A stretch of 64,000 nucleotides of DNA from Marthasterias glacialis (lineage: Eukaryota; Echinodermata; Asteroidea; Forcipulatida; Asteriidae), in assembly GCA_911728455.2 (NCBI GenBank), contig OU452228.1, positions 12,662,104-12,726,103 on the forward strand. Reading direction: 5' to 3'. The position numbers and the translations under genes were made by a program. This document shows, piece after piece, positions 47,472-57,911 of the stretch. Below the pieces are notes generated by a model. The model was not told the DNA's origin. It did not search any database and saw only the letters and a program-made list of their open reading frames with translations. Position 1 is the first letter of the stretch. The number at the start of each line of letters is the position of its first letter.

Positions 47472-50241
47472 ATGTCGAAACATATAAACATTGTAAATCG
47501 CGAATCCATCAACGTTAAAGACATCGATAAGGATGTCAACAATCCATGGAAATGGGAATGGCTGGAGGTGAAAGACGACAAGTTCTTTTTTTCTGAATTC
47601 TTCCGTAAACTGAAGGAGCCAGGAAAAGCATTGTGCATATGGTGTGATGCCGTACTAAACTACGGTGGACGGGGAAAGCCAGTGCTTGTAAAACATGCTC
47701 GAAGTTTGAAACACAAATCACAGATCAAGCTTCGGAAGACTAATTATCGACTACCAGGTGAGATAAATTATATTTATAACAAGGCCTGTGAAATAAGGCC
47801 CGTTAATCAAGCTTTTCAATACTAGTCCGACAGTTGTACGTTAATGTGAAGGGTCAACCATTTCAAAATTGTTCAGTGGTTATTTATTTATTTAGTTTAT
47901 TTATTTTTAATTTTGTAAGGAAAATGCACTTATGTTTAACCTTTTCTTTGGTTCGTCATCATTTTAGTTCAATTAGAAATATATTCCTAGTTAGTTATTT
48001 GTGCCACGTCATGTAAGGATAAATTGCTACATAAACATAGGTACTCAATGTTTTTTATTCTTATTTTTATCTGCAGCTGACATGATAAAATGCTCACAAT
48101 CTCAGCAACAAGCAAGTAGTGAACAGCCATATGGCCTTCATCCATTCTTCAAGCGTTTTACTGCAACGTCTACACCACCACAACCAACACCAACACCTGC
48201 TGTACCGATAAAAGATCGCAAGACCAACTTTGAGGCCATGCTGCTTTGTTTCATTGCTGAAAATAATCTGCCTTTTACTTTGGCACCCAAGGTAATCAAT
48301 CTCACAAAAGAGTTTGCCAAGGATCCTAAAGCACTCGGCCAACTCTCCGTTGACCGTACCTCTGCCTCTTATAAGATGAGACTTGGTGTTGGAAGATACT
48401 TCCAAGAAAAACTTAGTTCTGACTTACAGACAAGTCATTTCTCATTGAACATTGATGAGGCGACATCAGATAATCGACACAGAGTACTTGGAGTTCTTGC
48501 CAGCTATTATTCTCCCAAACTTGAACAAGTTGTGGTACACCACATTGATTCCGTATCAGTGATTTGTGTGAACACTCAGTCCCTGTATGACAAACTTTTG
48601 GAAGTATTTGAACACCATCAACTACCTTGGGGTAATTTGATGTCTATCATGATGGACTCGTGCAATGTGATGAGGGGCTCCAAAAATGGCTTGGAGATTC
48701 GCCTGAGGAAAAAGGCACCACAGTTACTGGACATTGATGGTGATTCTTGTCATCACATCCATAATGCTTGTAAAAGGGTGTGTAAACCTTTTGACTACCA
48801 TGTTGAAGGACTTGTTCGTGATATGTTTAACGATTTCAAGTGGTCAAGTGACCTGCGTGAATTCTTGAGTGAGATCTGCACATGTCTAAGAATTAAGTTC
48901 ACATCGCCAGAATGCTATGTTGCTACACGGTGGTTGTCAGTTCTGGATGTTACCATTGACACACTGCGTCTTTTGGATGCCTACACCATATTCTATCATG
49001 CATTTCTCAATAGAGCTGATAGGAATTTGTACCTACACCTGTGTATGGAGATCTACCGTAGGAAAAATGTAAGCCAGGAGTCAAGAAAATCTATCTTGGA
49101 CATCAAGCAGAAACTTCAGAAGAAGAATATGACACCAGAGGGGAAGCAGCGCAAAGCTAGAATCGTACAGAAACTTTTCATCAGCAGAAAGTACACAATG
49201 CTTGTACTCAATTTCTATGCTAGTGTTCTTCCACTGTTGAAGAACTATGTGCTACTCTTTCAGCAAAATGTACCATTGATACATAAGCTGAATGATGAGC
49301 AGATGAAGCTTATCAAGCAGTTCTTGGTATGTTTCATGAAACCAGAAGTGGTCAACCGTGCAAACACCAGCAAGAAGATGACAGAGTTGCCAGTCAAAGA
49401 TGTGAAAAGCATGCTTCCGATTCAGGAAATGTTTGTTGGTGATCAGGCAAAGAACATGCTGAAGAAGTTAAATAAAGACCCAGTGAAAGCAAAATTCCAG
49501 GAACAAATGAAGTCTGCATATTCTGACACTGCAGATTGTATGTTAAAGAAGCTGCCTATCAATAACAAGTTACTGAGGTACCTTTCTTCACTTGATCCTA
49601 TGACTATTGGCCACAGTGTTACCATGAGGTACATGAAGGCACTGCCAGAATTTGCCAGCAATGTACTTACACCAGATGAACAAGAGGCCTATGACCTTGA
49701 AGTAAGACAGCTTCACATTGATACAAATTTGCCAGACGTGGAAAGTGAAACCAGACTGGATTCATGGTGGACTGCAGTGCACAAGCTTGGCAAGTACAAT
49801 ACAGTGTGCAAAATTGTATTTGCATTTCTTAGTTGCTTTCATGGGCCAATGATAGAGGGATCATTCAGCACAATGTCAAATATAATTAACCCTGGATCCA
49901 GTAGGATTGGAATCAAGACATACAGTGCCATTCAATCTGTTAAGTATTCACTGAGGGCTGAGGGAAAGTCTAGTGTGAAATACTTAGCCAGGCAGGACAA
50001 AAACTTTGACCCAGTGAATTGTGAGATGACAAAACGTGTCCAAGAGGCCCACAAACTGTACACTCGGGAGAAAGAAGAGGAGATGAAATGCAAGGAAGAA
50101 ATCAAGAAGAAACTCAAAGTTGCTCAAGACAAAGTTGCCAGCAAACGATCAGCCAAGATGGTTATGATGGTAGCAGCGAAAAAGGCAAAGAAAACCCACT
50201 CTAGAGCAATGAAGCAGCGGGGAAGGACAAACACAATTTAA
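47472..50241 (+). CDS. hAT-type transposase, two exons (47472-47757 and 48077-50241)
   Basis: Exon 1 ends CCAG|GTGAGA and exon 2 begins after TTTTTATCTGCAG; the 319-bp intron is in phase 1 and the joined frame gives 816 residues. The start ATG follows an in-frame TAG. Exon 1 encodes a BED-type zinc finger, C55-x2-C58...H75-x5-H81, for binding transposon ends. Exon 2 carries the hAT core: LNIDEATS (first catalytic Asp, residue 222), MMDSCNVMRG (second Asp, 289) followed by DSCHHIHNACK, the TRWLS motif, and HGPMIEGSFS near the C-terminus (Glu 689) within the dimerisation region, ending in a Lys/Glu-rich tail. The Asp/Asp/Glu triad appears complete. The protein cuts and rejoins DNA at the 17-bp ends. 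It has no break; a domesticated role is less likely given intact ends. Confidence 0.92.
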
Positions 50242-50541
50242 TATTTAATATCATACTACACTGGTAAGACTCCAACATTGTTACCACAGCCTAATATTTA
50301 TATGTACACACAGTATGTACAAGCTGTACACTGTAACACATGTATACAAGTAGAACATTGAACATGTACATTGTATGCATGTGCACTTAAATGTACATTG
50401 TACACGTGTACGTGTACAAGTGTATCTGCTAAATTGTCGGGCACTTCAGCCAATGTGGTTTTGTGCTCGCTCACGATAAATTTCAGACCTACGATAAATT
50501 TCAGACCTTTTCATTTTCGAAGAATCTCATCCCTGATCATT

Positions 50542-52002
50542 GCCCCTATGTACAGAGTACAAAGGCTTGTCTCTCACTTTTTTTTAAGGATCAGCAGTAT
50601 TCATCATAACTTCTCACAAAAAAAATTAAAATTAGATAATAAAAACTGAAAAACATACTCATTCAACTTTCAGATCAGTTGTGGGTGACTTTACATAAAG
50701 GGGACGAGCCATGCTGGGGCAACTTTGTTGTGGGCAACTAAGCTAGGGTTGAGATGACTGGCTTTAAAAAAACAGGCTTGCACCCAGACTCAAACAACAG
50801 AAAGAAAATGGTCGTTTGGTGCAGACCAAATGACAGCCCTTGATGAGCACCATGCTACTTGCTTGGCTCCTAGACAGCATTATTGGTGTGGTTCTGTTCG
50901 GTTAAATCACCACAACTGCTGTGGGTGATGAAATTGACATGTAAACAGTCAATTTTCTGCAGGCCTGACCTAGGATGTCTTCCTTGAAAAAGATCAAGCT
51001 CTAACATTACGTGTAACTAGTCGCAATGTTTCAAACAGTAGCCTACACTGTGCTCGTCTAACTAATTGTACTTTCTTATTGTATCTGTATCGTAAGCTTG
51101 GGCTATGACCAAAGATCCAACCATAACCGCACCAAACCTATTCAAATCCAACTGCATGTTTTCTTTTATTTTGTTGGACTGAAGGCTGCACTGGTTTAAA
51201 CTGATTAAATTTCTAACTGGAATCAGGCATGCCACCACAATCAGAGTCCAACCGTATGGTTGTTGAGTTACATGTACATGTATCACTTTTTGTGCGGACA
51301 AAAACTCACCGTGTTTTTTTAGGTGTGCTGAGCACTGAGGCCGAGGCTTGGTTTACAGTATCTAATACAATAAGAGCAAAATCCTCAGGAGTTTCAGAAG
51401 ATTGTCGCACATAGCGTCCTGAACGGCTGGGTCATGCAGCTTGGGAGGGGTACCTCCATGTCAGGAAAAATCCACAGTGTGTCGTCGTCGCCCTTCCGGC
51501 TCCACCGAATATGTTGTTTCTGCATCACCAGTGAATTTGCTGCTTTTCCGCCATTTATTCACTGCGTTTTGTCATGAAGCGGCCACTGGACCACTCAGTT
51601 CTCTGTAGGCCTATGTGCTGTTAATCTTGACCGATGTGCTTAATTATTGCATTGCCCACACATGTTATGGCCCATTCATCTCATGTTGCCTGTATGGATG
51701 TCGCATGTGTACAACATTTTACACAACTTCTGTTTATTCAGGAAAGACAAGTTAGCACATAGTCGCCTTTTTGCATTTTTGCATTTTTGCAATTCAGGCT
51801 ATTTCATGAGAGCACACACATACTGTCCTTTCCGCATTTGAACAACTTTGTGGATTCCGGGATTTCATGTTTGTTTGCAAACCCCAAGGAGTCGTTTGTT
51901 CGGATGGAGTCATTTGTGCAGAGTCTCCAGTGTAAATGATCCCATTCGCTTGATATCCATGACAATCAATGTACTGCCGCCCAACACATTTGGACATTGT
52001 GT
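50542..52002. other. Non-coding stretch, no gene recognised
   Basis: No exon seen. Positions 51666-51748 (TATGGCCCATTCATCTCATG...) resemble 53082-53154 in direct orientation at roughly 75%, so this flank contains part of a repeat related to the interior of the next element. Confidence 0.5.
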
Positions 52003-53469
52003 GTAGGGCCTGAGTGAACGCTCATGGAAGTTTGTTGGTACCTAAGACTAAAGACTTGGAAATGCAGGGAGTGACAAAAAAATTGCTCCAAATTCCATTA
52101 AAGATGCATTGCCCGATTTGGGGGTCAAAAATATATTTATCTTTCTAATTGCTAATATAACGAGGTATAGAAAGTTATGAGCTTTCATTTGATACTTTGA
52201 ACGAAAAAATCTGTCAAGGTTTAAGTGGCAGTTAATTAAAAAAGTAAATGAATAGAAGGCTGGGCCAGCCTTTTAATCCTCAGAGCTATGACGTATGTCA
52301 TTTGCATATTGCAGAAGCACAGGATATGAATATTCATGCTTGTATTCAAGCAACGTAATTCGGAACGACGATCAACCGGTTGTATGTGTGGTGCACATTG
52401 TACACGGTGTAATGAGAATTAAACGCCACACAGTGTACACGTATGTACACTGTACATGTACAATATTTGTCGTCATCTGGTTCGTTTTCTGCTGCCGCGA
52501 GTCTCCTTGCAGGAAGTGGTCAAAACCATCCGGACGTCTGGTCCGTGTGATCGTCTATTGACCAGCGGCGGCCTGCTCCCTATCCTACCAACCCGCACGG
52601 TGTGTTTGCAGCAGAGAGCCGGTGGTAGTTTATCGCTCGGATCGCGCACTCTGTACATGTACTTACACCACGTACATTGTATGTACGCGCATAGCGAGCC
52701 ATTTGGGCCGGCAGCGGCGAGAGCTAGCATCGCAGAAACTTAAAAGTGTTCTATCTCAAGTTCCTGATATCAGAATTCTTGGGTTTTTTTTTTTTATTTT
52801 TTTATTTTTTCGTTACACAAACATATATACTTTTTAAATTCGTTCGCTCAATGAAATTTATTTTTTAATCCTTTGGCCCCAAATCGGGTATTACATCTTT
52901 AAAGACCCCTGTAATATACTTTAAACTCGCCTGAAGTACGCAGGAGATGTTACCAGTTAATATGATGGTACTATTGTGTCAGATACGTTTATGAGAAAAA
53001 ACAATGCCACACTTTTGTGGCGTTTCATAAATTTTACATACAACAGCCATTGTGGCCAACACAGGTATGGCCTACACACCTTATGGTCCATCTATGCGTG
53101 TTGTCTGTGTGGATGTCGCAAGTGTACAACATTTGTATGCAATTTCAGAAAGACTTCTGTTAAAATCCGAACTGATGTCCAAAATGGACTTTGTGCAATT
53201 CAGCATAATATTAGTTTTTTGTACAATTTTGCCCAATTAGATAACACAAATCCGTAAAATGTGCTCCAACAGCATCTGACACAATCATGTCCTCGTATTA
53301 ACTGGGAATATCTCATGCGTTCTTCAGGTGGGTATAAAGTATAATGTTCTATAATGTAGAGGTCTTTCATGGAATTTGGAGCAGTATTTTGTCACTTTTT
53401 AAACTTGAATTTTGTAAGGCATTTGTACACAGGTACCAACAAACACATGAGCGTTCACTCAGGCCCTAC
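52003..53469. mobile_element. Foldback element interrupted by a TTAA element
   Basis: The left end GTAGGGCCTGAGTGAACGCT (52003) pairs with the complement of AGCGTTCACTCAGGCCCTAC (to 53469). The left arm runs 52003-52097, is split by the element at 52098-52902, and continues 52903-52955. The right arm is continuous at about 53298-53469, matching both halves (GGAATTTGGAGCA... then GGTCTTT, ATACTTTA, CTTCAGG, TATTAACTGG). Without the insertion it would be about 660 bp. No coding capacity. Confidence 0.82.
52098..52902. mobile_element. TTAA-flanked element nested in the foldback
   Basis: TTAA at 52098-52101 and 52899-52902 bound inverted ends: AGATGCATTGCCCGATTTGG on the left and, in complement, AGATGTAATACCCGATTTGG on the right. 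The interior has several TGTACATGTAC/GTACACTGTAC clusters and a T-run near 52782. No transposase frame. TTAA duplications point to a piggyBac-type mobiliser in trans. Confidence 0.85.
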
Positions 53470-54588
53470 ATATGCCAGATATAGTTATGTCAAATGTTAA
53501 AAAAGCGTTGTTGGGTCCTGTAACTTGGACTACCCTCAGCACAGGTAACCAACAAGCCTCTGTATTTCTTTAACCCAGTCCCATTCCAGATCAATCCCTT
53601 CTTCAGTCACAACACTGGCCACTTTATACCTCCACTCTATCTAAATTACCCTTTATTGGCCTTTGTTCATTCATTGCTGAATTTTGCAGTACGGTACCAT
53701 ATCGCCAGACCTATTATACTATTAGCCTATCTAAGGCCTGTTTGCCAACCCTCAGCTTGGACTGTGGCTCTGACTTGGGCTGCGTCGTTGATTTTGAGTA
53801 GTGTACTTGCACGGTGTGTCCAACATCAATCGGAGCTGGAGCTGGAGCCGGAGCCTAAACCGAGGTTTGGAAAAAGCCCCTTAACAATCTTAGACCAAGG
53901 CCCATGGTAAGGATTCTAGTACTAGTACTACAACAGAAAAGAAACTCCAGTCTCCTAAGACTTTTATAATTAAAGGGCCTAGGTTGACAAAGTCATAAAA
54001 CATTATGTGAATTCCAGAGCCTAAATTGCCTAGAAAACGCTAGAAAGAATGTAACAAACCATTTTGAACATTCAGACCGTCTTAGCTTGCCATTCAGCTG
54101 TCAATGGGTTGTTGTTTTTAAACACTCAATCATTTCTTTAACCAGTTGCTGCTGGGATTCTTTCTTTTGGTCCCTTCCCCCTGGCAGGATTCTTTTGGTG
54201 GAATCGCTTGGATATTTTTTCTTTGAGAGTACCGTTGGCACAAAGGAACCCTGACTTGACAATTCCAAGAGAAGAAAGATTTTCTTTGTTGGATCGTCCA
54301 TTTTGTTGCTCAACCAAGAAAATGTCAAATTTACTCAGCGTTAATTGCAAAACATCGGCCAATACTTACGGCATAGGAGTGGCACTAAACACATAGGAGT
54401 GGCACTAAATACAACGAATGAACAATGATTGAAGCCTCTCGATGCTTCGTAACCCCCTTCTTGGAACAAAAGGAAGAAGGTCTATAATCGGGGATAACAC
54501 AAAAACCGCCTCTCAATGGCCCCAAAATACGAGTAAAAAGCACAACCTTTTTTGTCCTTTTGTGGGTGAATCGAAGCGTATGGTGGCT
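53470..54588. other. Non-coding stretch, no gene recognised
   Basis: Contains a GGAGCTGGAGCTGGAGCCGG run at 53836-53855 similar to the GC-rich foldback at 18.1 kb, and a CTAGTACTAGTACTAC run near 53917. Short frames on both strands at 54.1-54.6 kb have no domain. Confidence 0.5.
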
Positions 54589-55702
54589 TGAAAGGGACAT
54601 CGCAAATATATTTTTACGCCAATATTGGCATCAATATTCACGATTTGTACCTCAAGTTGCAAATATTGACGCCAATATTGACGCCAATATTCACGAATTT
54701 GCCCCAAGTCGTAAATATTGACGTCAATATTCACGACTTGGCCCCATGTTGCAAATATTGACGCCAATATTGTCGCCAATATTCACGATTTGTACCCCCA
54801 AGTCGTAAATATTGACGCCAAAATTGACGCCAATATTCACGACTGGTACCCAAAGGCACAAATATCGATGCAAAAATTGACGCCAATATTCACGACTTGT
54901 ATCCAAAGTAGCAAATATTGACGCCAATATTGACGCCAATATTCACGACTGTGCCCCAAGTCGCAAACCCACTCAGGCGTGAATATTTATGTTTTTTAGC
55001 AACCTAGGTAGGCAAGCAATAGTCTGCAATGTTTGCTTCTGCGTGTGCGTAATTTTCTATATGCATTCAGGGCTTATAGAGCTAGCCTTGTAAACAAAGA
55101 ATGTTAACCGCAACCGCAGAATCCGGCGGTAAGTAGAGCCATGTTAATAGGTCCAGGTGCAGTTGACGACTATACTCGAGAGCGCCTTGCGTTAACAGTC
55201 GGAGATCAGAGTGCCTAGGTGCCAGACTGTGAGAATAACGAACACCCCAAGTTGCTGTGAAAAAAATTCACGCCTGAGTGGGTTTGCGACATTGGGCTAT
55301 GTCGTGAATATTGGCGTCAATATTGGCGTCAATTTTTGCGACTTTGGGTTCAAGTCGTGAATATTGGCGTCAATATTTGCGACTTTGGGTACAAGTGGTG
55401 AATATTGGCGTCGACTTTGGCGTCAATGTTTGCGACTTTGGGTACAAGTCGTGAATATTGGCGTCAATTTTGGCGCCAATATTTGCGACTTGGGGGTACA
55501 AATCGTGAATATTGGCGACAATATTTGCAACATGGGGCCAAGTCGTGAATATTGGCGTTAATATTGGCGTCAATATTTACGACTTGAGGCAAAGTTGTGA
55601 ATATTGGCGGCAATATTGGCGTCAATATTTGCGACCTGAGTTACAAATCGTGAATAATGATGCCAATATTGACGTCAATATATATTAAAGATGTCCCTTT
55701 AA
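54589..55702. mobile_element. Giant foldback element with palindromic tandem units in both arms
   Basis: The ends are AGGGACATC at 54593-54601 and its complement at 55690-55698, bounded by TGAA (54589) and TTAA (55699), probably one TTAA duplication with a single change. Both arms (about 54601-54984 and 55266-55690) are tandem arrays of units like AAGTCGTGAATATTGGCG then TCAATATTTGCGACTT, which are near-palindromes themselves. Unit starts in the right arm are about 41 or 53 bp apart, the difference being one extra 12-bp GGCGTCAATATT module. The innermost arms share a perfect 25-bp block at 54960-54984 and 55266-55290. The unique centre (54985-55265) has no coding frame. The architecture recalls foldback transposons such as sea-urchin TU and fly FB. 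Confidence 0.9.
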
Positions 55703-55720
55703 AGCTACTATAGTTATACG

Positions 55721-56017
55721 CAGTGGCGTAACTAAGGGGAGCATGGGGGGCACGTACCCCACCCCAACTGATGTCCGTGCCCCCGTACCAGAACAAAATG
55801 TTACATTTGATGAGCTTTTGTGTAGTAGTTTCAATGTTTTTAGATTTGTTTTTATTATTTACACGCAGTCCGTATTTTGTTTTACCTCAGCACTTCAGAA
55901 GCTTCCTGAAAAGGGGCTTGTTTAGGAAAATACAAACGGAATGTACAGTTTTAATATTCCCATTAGGAAAAATGGTGCCCCCCCCCCCCCTTAAATTGTA
56001 TCCAAGTTATGGCGCTA
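55721..56017. mobile_element. Non-autonomous hAT-type element (MITE), copy 2
   Basis: It starts CAGTGGCGTAACTAAGG and ends with a degraded complement (CCAAGTTATGGCGCTA). The flanks GTTATACG and GTCACACG agree at 6 of 8 positions, consistent with an old hAT duplication. The middle (GGGGCTTGTTTAGGAAAATA, ACAAACGGAA, TACAGTTTTAAT) matches the minus strand of 23071-23434. C-runs lie near the right end. Confidence 0.85.
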
Positions 56018-56740
56018 GTCACACGGTGTGTGCGTGGTCTGCCCACACTTCACAGTTGAATGACCGGGCGACCTTTGCTCTGGTGGTCTGAAATTACAAA
56101 ATGGTGTCGCAAGACGACCTCCGTTTCCAGGCAGGGGAAACATTTGCATATATTGACGTCATCCGGTTTCAACTGGTTAAACATAGCGCACTGTTGTCTA
56201 GCGATGATTTGTTATTATTTTGTACCCACTGTGGGCCTATATCAGCTGACCACTACCATCTCAGAGTCGCTGATTGTATTTATTACAATGGTAATGTTTC
56301 GTTTTGTTTTTCCTGTGACCATAATGGACACACAAAAAAACAAACATTATCTAGCACTTTACTATAGGACAGCCTCAGAGGTTAGTGGAACCTCATTTTT
56401 CTAGGCGTAGGTACTGATATAATATAATAAGTGGCCTTTGAGATTGAAACTAGGCTAATTACCAGTCCTTTAGTAGTAGGGTTACATTGTACTTTGTTGT
56501 CAAATTCCATCTCACTCAGGCGGAACACATTCGCCGTTAAAATGCATTATTTACGGCAGGAACAGTAAGCGCTAGCAGCAGCACTATTAGCGTTATCTAG
56601 TGTTTGGAAACATGTTATGTGAACTCCCAAATCACCCTTATGTGATAGCTGTCAGTAAATCATGCAAGCTTCACTCGCAGTCTAAAGTTTGCGAGACCAC
56701 ATAGACCTATTGTGTGTGTTAAAGGAGGAATGTCGTCATG
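56018..56740. other. Non-coding stretch, no gene recognised
   Basis: No domain in any frame; no structured repeat seen. Confidence 0.5.
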
Positions 56741-56860
56741 CAGTGGCGTCGCTAGGTTTTTTCACATGGGTTCGGGGGCATTTCTTTTCAGTTGGGGAGG
56801 GGTGGGGGAAACCATGTTTTTTTCAATGTACTACAGATCGGGATCATTTGGGGTGGGGTG
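56741..56860 (+). mobile_element. hAT-type terminal fragment
   Basis: CAGTGGCGTCGCTAGG is a hAT-like terminal sequence close to, but distinct from, the family at 55721. It is followed by a G-rich stretch. No matching right end was found before the (CT)n tract, so it is probably a truncated copy. The right limit is arbitrary. Confidence 0.45.
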
Positions 56861-57337
56861 GCAGCACCTTGGGCGAGTGTAACTGGCTCAGAGTTCACAA
56901 TTTAATGTACAGCCACAGGCTTGCTATGATTAGTAATACATTTTGTTGTAAAATTGTTAACTTTTAATAATATAATGTTCTGTTTTGGAGCTTTCATCAA
57001 TTTTTAAGACATGTCAATTTTTTTTTATTTTTATTTTTTTATAAATGGACAATAAATGAATTGAATTGAATTAGGCTAAAACAAATATTGTTTGTTTTTT
57101 CCTGTCGAGTGGCTGGGTGGATTTTTTTTAGGGTGGCTTCATAATGACAATCCCCCTTCAATGGGTGAGGGGGAAAATGTGCACTTCAACACGGCCCAAC
57201 CTTTTGAATTATAAGCATGAGACTGCCACAATCAATAAATAAGTTAACGGATCAATGACTCTGACATTTATCTTGTCTTTTGATAAATTATCAAATTTAT
57301 CCCCGAAGCAGGGGACAAGTGTTTAATTTTCCCACCG

Positions 57338-57342
<5 letters not shown>
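56861..57342. other. Non-coding stretch, no gene recognised
   Basis: AT-rich with a T-run near 57018-57040 and G-rich patches; no gene. Confidence 0.5.
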
Positions 57343-57420
<78 letters not shown>

Positions 57421-57439
57421 CTCTCTCTCTCTCTCTCTC

Positions 57440-57522
<83 letters not shown>
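57343..57522. repeat. (CT)n microsatellite, about 180 bp
   Basis: 90 CT units with only two interruptions (A at 57419 and at 57442). The Leu-Ser frame read through it is an artefact. The tract is polypyrimidine with mirror symmetry, capable in principle of triplex formation. Confidence 0.97.
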
Positions 57523-57525
<3 letters not shown>

Positions 57526-57666
57526 ATGCCCTAATACTTGCCCACAAGCTCAAAGCTCACTTACTCAGGAAAATGTATGGGACAACATTTCGCTACAAAT
57601 CCAATGAATTCTTTGCCAGTTTGCCCTTGCAATTTAACAGAGAATTAGCAGCACTTTTTGTATATT

Positions 57667-57693
57667 ATCAATCAATCAATCAATCAATCAATC
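57667..57693. repeat. (ATCA)n tract at the LINE 5' junction
   Basis: Nearly seven ATCA units end at 57693, where the LINE leader begins. A similar GTCAATCAATCATTCAAT follows the LINE 3' end at 63542, so this tract is probably the insertion target or the target duplication. Confidence 0.8.
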
Positions 57694-57911
57694 TACCGGT
57701 GGTACACTCGTACTTCGTGGCTGCTATTTTTTGGTTTTTTGAGCGTCTTCAGACTTGATGTATGTATTGTAGCTATTATTACTGTTTTGTAATTGTGACG
57801 TAGAACCCACAGGACTATCCTGAGGATTTTTCATTTATATTTTGTGTAGATTTCAGTGCATTTTTGGTTGTGGCAAGTGTGTGATCTCGCCCTCACTACC
57901 CCAACGGCACC

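Larger units (their letters stand above)
46663..50535 (+). mobile_element. Apparently complete autonomous hAT-type DNA transposon
   Basis: The ends are perfect 17-bp inverted repeats, CAGGGATGAGATTCTTC at 46663-46679 and its complement at 50519-50535. They are flanked by the direct repeat ATCATT (46657-46662 and 50536-50541). CAGGG ends fit hAT; a 6-bp duplication is shorter than the usual 8. The left subterminal region has four CCGACCTT copies, and the right has two perfect 18-bp ACGATAAATTTCAGACCT units (50473-50508) plus a TGTACA-rich stretch (50298-50430). The 3.87-kb element carries one uninterrupted two-exon transposase gene. Intact ends, matching flanks and an open gene suggest it is young and possibly still mobile. 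Confidence 0.93.

Noticed and set aside
54718-55573. Repetitive NIDANI/NIGVNI-type frames in the giant foldback
   Set aside because: They appear in several frames on both strands because the repeat unit lacks stops; no evidence of translation.
57280-57534. 84-codon Leu/Ser-repeat frame
   Set aside because: It is the (CT)n microsatellite read as codons; no real protein signal.
57343-57700. The (CT)n tract as the LINE target site, as for TC-specific Tx1 families
   Set aside because: No (CT)n follows the LINE 3' end and about 145 bp of other sequence lies between the tract and the LINE; (TCAA)n at both edges fits better.
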